DNA of 64,000 nt from an uncultured Saprospiraceae bacterium (GTDB taxonomy: Bacteria > Bacteroidota > Bacteroidia > Chitinophagales > Saprospiraceae). The position numbers were made by a program, and so were the translations under genes. Of this stretch, positions 61,393 through 64,000 are shown one piece after another; the first letter of the stretch is position 1; every line of letters starts with the position of its first letter. Where the stretch lies: contig CALFWO010000005.1 of NCBI GenBank assembly GCA_937928045.1, positions 98,726 to 162,725 of the forward strand, written 5' to 3'. The notes beneath the pieces are model-generated. The model searched no databases, was not told the origin of the DNA, and saw only the letters and a list, made by a program, of their open reading frames with translations.

Positions 61393-62943
61393 GTGGAAAA
61401 AGAATTAATCATTAATTCAACACCCACGGATGTTGAAATAGCTTTGCTTGAAGATTCAAAGTTGGTAGAGATACATTATCAAAAAACCAACACGAACTTC
61501 ACTGTAGGAGATATTTTCTTAGGTAGGATAAAGAAACTGATGCCCGGGCTCAATGCAGCCTTCGTGGATATTGGGCATAAAAAAGATGCTTTCCTTCATT
61601 ACACAGATTTAGGTCCAAGATTGAAGTCTTTGCTGAAATTTACGCAATGCTCTATTGACGGTACCCAGAATTCTCCGCTCTTGGATAACTTCAAGATTGA
61701 GGCTGATATTCTCAAAACTGGAAAAGTTGACCAAGTTCTGGATAAGCGACAAAACATTTTGGTTCAAGTACTGAAAGAACCAATAAGTACCAAAGGTCCA
61801 AGATTAAGTTGTGAGATTACTATTCCAGGAAGATATATCGTTTTGACTCCTTTCAATGAAATGGTTGCCGTTTCAAAGAAGATTGGTAATGAGGATGAAA
61901 GAGAGCGCCTAAGGAAACTAGTCGAATCTATTCGTCCAAAGAATTTTGGAATTATTGTTCGGACTGCAGCAGAAGGTAAGAAAGTCGCTGATCTTCATGA
62001 AGAGCTGAATGGTATGATGCAGAAATGGGAGCAAATCCATAGCCAACTTCATAAGTCCGAAGCACCATTAAAATTATTGAGTGAATTAGACAAAGCCTCC
62101 TCTATCCTCAGAGACGTATTGAATGATTCTTTCAATAAAATCGTGGTGAATGACAAAGAGCTTTTTACCAATGTAAAAGATTACATGGGAACAATTGCAC
62201 CAGCTCAAATGAAGATTGTCAAGCAGCACAGATCCGGTAGACCCATCTTTGAAGCTTATGGTGTAAATCGGCAGATCAAATCTAGCTTTGGTAAAACTGC
62301 AACGATGCCAAGTGGTGCTTACTTGGTAATTGAGCATACGGAAGCGATGCATGTTATTGATGTGAACTCCGGACACAAAGTATCTCATGGAGATCAAGCA
62401 GATGCAATTCTTGCTGTAAACATGGAATCAGCCGAAGAAATATCAAGGCAATTAAGGCTTAGAGATATAGGAGGAATTATCATTATTGATTTTATCGATA
62501 TGAGAGTTCCTGATCATAAAAAGGCATTGATCCAAAAGATGAGGGATTGTATGCGCACGGATAGAGCGCAACATACCATTTTGCCTTTGAGTAAGTTTGG
62601 TTTAATGCAGATAACTCGCCAACGAGTTCGACCGGAAGTGAAAATTAATACTGCAGAAATTTGTCCATCTTGTAAAGGTTCTGGAAAAGTAACCCCGTCA
62701 ATTTTATTAACGGATGACATACAAAGAGACTTAGAGTTTATTATGCAGTCTCGTCCAAATGCCAGATTAACCTTGAAAGTACATCCTTATGTAGCTTCTT
62801 ATTTACAACAAGGTTGGATAAACCAACAAATGAAATGGTATTTCAAATTTTTCCAATGGGTTAAGATAAATTCAGAACCGGAATATCAATTGACGGAATA
62901 CACATTTTACGATCACAATGATGATGAAGTGCGTTTGAATTAA
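61393..62943 (+). CDS. rng: Ribonuclease G / E family protein
   Basis: RNase G is an endoribonuclease that processes 16S rRNA 5' ends and degrades mRNAs. The 516-residue product has the S1 region (VGDIFLGRIKKLMPGLNAAFVDIGHKKDAFLH), the RNase H-like half with RYIVLTPFNEMVAVS, the catalytic Asp residues in HVIDVNSG and IIIDFIDM, and the zinc-link CPSCKGSG (CxxC). The start is GTG at 61393; the following EKELIINSTPTDV fits the family. The E-type C-terminal scaffold is absent, hence G-like. A terminator follows. Confidence 0.95.
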   Translation: MEKELIINSTPTDVEIALLEDSKLVEIHYQKTNTNFTVGDIFLGRIKKLMPGLNAAFVDIGHKKDAFLHYTDLGPRLKSLLKFTQCSIDGTQNSPLLDNFKIEADILKTGKVDQVLDKRQNILVQVLKEPISTKGPRLSCEITIPGRYIVLTPFNEMVAVSKKIGNEDERERLRKLVESIRPKNFGIIVRTAAEGKKVADLHEELNGMMQKWEQIHSQLHKSEAPLKLLSELDKASSILRDVLNDSFNKIVVNDKELFTNVKDYMGTIAPAQMKIVKQHRSGRPIFEAYGVNRQIKSSFGKTATMPSGAYLVIEHTEAMHVIDVNSGHKVSHGDQADAILAVNMESAEEISRQLRLRDIGGIIIIDFIDMRVPDHKKALIQKMRDCMRTDRAQHTILPLSKFGLMQITRQRVRPEVKINTAEICPSCKGSGKVTPSILLTDDIQRDLEFIMQSRPNARLTLKVHPYVASYLQQGWINQQMKWYFKFFQWVKINSEPEYQLTEYTFYDHNDDEVRLN

Positions 62944-62968
62944 TTAATATTAATTTATTCGAATTCAG

Positions 62969-63009
62969 ACTTCCCAATGGCATTAATTTGCGGTTGGGAA
63001 GTTTTTTTT
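62969..63009 (+). terminator. Intrinsic terminator of rng
   Basis: ACTTCCCAA (62969-62977) pairs with TTGGGAAGT (62994-63002), with 16 bases in the loop, followed by seven more Ts (63003-63009). Confidence 0.9.
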
Positions 63010-63033
63010 GTCCAGACTGTTTAAATTTATACC

Positions 63034-64000
63034 ATGTTAGACATTACGAAAATAAGATCAAGTATTCCAGGATGCAATCATCACATTCATTTCAATAATG
63101 CAGGATCCTCATTGCCGGATCAATCGGTAATAGATGCCATCACCAAATATATGAATGAAGAAGCCATAATTGGAGGGTATGAATTGATGAATAAGCATGC
63201 GGATGCATTAGAACAGACGTATCACTCTATCGCAAAGATGATTGGGGCACAAAGAAATGAGATCGCGCTTTTTCAATCTGCTACAGCTGCTTGGGCTGCA
63301 GTTTTTAACGCATTAAGTTTTAAACCGGGTGACGAAGTACTTTGTTCTGAAGCAGAATATGCATCGAATTATCTCAATTTTTTACGAAAGCAAAAAAAAG
63401 AAGGAATAGTCATTAAGGTGGTTCCCTCTGATGAAGATGGATGCCTAGATCCTTTGCTTTTAGAAGAGATGATGAATCCAAAAGTGAAGTTGATTGCTAT
63501 TACTCATGTTCCTTCCAACGGAGGATTAATTAATCCTGTAAGTGAAGTAGGAGCGATTGCAAAAAAGCACAACTGTCTTTATTTATTAGATGCTTGTCAG
63601 GCCGTTGGTCAAATTCCAATTGATGTAAAAAACATTGATTGTGATTTTCTCGCAGTTACAGGCCGGAAATATTTACGAGCTCCAAGAGGCACTGGTTTTC
63701 TCTTTATCAAGTCTTCTGTCGTGGAAGAAATGGACCCTACAGTTTTGGATTCATACGCCGCGAATTGGCTTTCAAAATCTGAATATAAATTGGAACCTGG
63801 AGCGAAAAGGTTTGAACTGTTTGAGACCAACAAGTCCTTGCAATTAGGTCTTGGAGCAGCTGTTGATTATTACTTAGCTCAAGGTCCCAAAGAGTGTTAT
63901 CTGAGAATACGAAAATTGGCAAAAAGACTCAGGAATGGATTGGCGGAAATTGATGGAGTAACTTGTGCCGATATCGGTCGAGAAAAATGTGGAATTGTAA
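63034..64000 (+). CDS. Class V aminotransferase-fold PLP enzyme (3' end cut by window)
   Basis: The frame from ATG 63034 remains open to the last base, so the protein is incomplete (over 320 residues visible). It begins MLDITKIRSSIPGC, then HFNNAGSSLPDQ, and has FQSATAAWAAVFNAL, HVPSNGGLINPV and DACQAVGQIPIDV with D186 against the pyridine nitrogen. The PLP lysine is probably K212 (AVTGRKYLRAPRGTGFLF). This is a class V aminotransferase/cysteine-desulfurase-like fold; the substrate is unclear without the C-terminus and no sulfur-cluster genes are adjacent. It is separated from rng by a terminator. Confidence 0.85.
   Translation, partial: MLDITKIRSSIPGCNHHIHFNNAGSSLPDQSVIDAITKYMNEEAIIGGYELMNKHADALEQTYHSIAKMIGAQRNEIALFQSATAAWAAVFNALSFKPGDEVLCSEAEYASNYLNFLRKQKKEGIVIKVVPSDEDGCLDPLLLEEMMNPKVKLIAITHVPSNGGLINPVSEVGAIAKKHNCLYLLDACQAVGQIPIDVKNIDCDFLAVTGRKYLRAPRGTGFLFIKSSVVEEMDPTVLDSYAANWLSKSEYKLEPGAKRFELFETNKSLQLGLGAAVDYYLAQGPKECYLRIRKLAKRLRNGLAEIDGVTCADIGREKCGIV

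Noticed and set aside
1..64000. tRNA or rRNA genes
   Set aside because: I looked for T-loop and D-loop patterns in the gaps and for rRNA motifs and saw none.

Overview
The window is about 64 kb of a Bacteroidota chromosome, most likely from the Saprospiria or a nearby marine/aquatic lineage (taxon inferred). The evidence is AT-rich coding sequence, almost no Shine-Dalgarno sites, -7 boxes resembling TAnnTTTG, two proteins with C-terminal type IX secretion (T9SS) sorting domains, lipoproteins with acidic export-type signals, a bacterial geranylgeranylglyceryl-phosphate synthase and the 31-residue AURKAIP1/COX24-type basic protein. I see no tRNA, rRNA, CRISPR array, intact insertion sequence or prophage. 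About 60 protein genes are supported, with a few small or decayed ones.

Layout. 0-3 kb: end of an NAD-dependent epimerase/dehydrogenase, an overlapping metallo-beta-lactamase-fold hydrolase, a decayed GxxExxY gene, a formyltransferase-like gene and a VOC protein. 3-6.9 kb (minus strand): moeA-moaA-xdhC for molybdenum cofactor, then another VOC protein. 7-13.6 kb: rlmF, a secreted CotH-kinase/lamin-tail T9SS protein, a small ORF whose start lies in a perfect inverted repeat, and a TPR sensor kinase with a LuxR-type response regulator. 13.6-19.6 kb: a CASTOR/POLLUX-type ion channel with a membrane partner, a sphingosine-1-phosphate-lyase-like enzyme, TerC and RidA. 19.7-25.3 kb: a TlpA-like thioredoxin, a TonB-domain protein, a DUF2853 protein and a large exported TPR-CHAT caspase-like protein. 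25.3-25.8 kb is a gene-free stretch with two tandem copies of a structured element in which loops are conserved and stems have changed on both sides; this is the best candidate for something undescribed.

26-35 kb: htpG, an ECF sigma factor with an overlapping anti-sigma/membrane protein, methionine aminotransferase, pterin carbinolamine dehydratase, a haloperoxidase-like lipoprotein, GGGP synthase and an alpha/beta hydrolase. 35-46 kb: an S41 protease, a lipoprotein, an ACMSD-like amidohydrolase, two tandem DUF1800 proteins with a DUF1501 T9SS protein, and mtaB. 46-64 kb is mostly housekeeping: yaaA, uvrB, a degenerate cyclase-domain protein, recO, a PBP1A-type enzyme, a second ECF sigma factor, apaG, gmk-yicC, HU, a TPR lipoprotein, the AURKAIP1/COX24 miniprotein, RNase G and the start of a class V aminotransferase.

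Several genes form working units: Moco synthesis with XdhC insertion; kinase with regulator; sigma with anti-sigma; DUF1800 with DUF1501 export; gmk with yicC. Strong hairpin-T terminators close many units. Two promoters (rlmF, mtaB) end only 5 nt before the ATG, suggesting leaderless or very short leaders.
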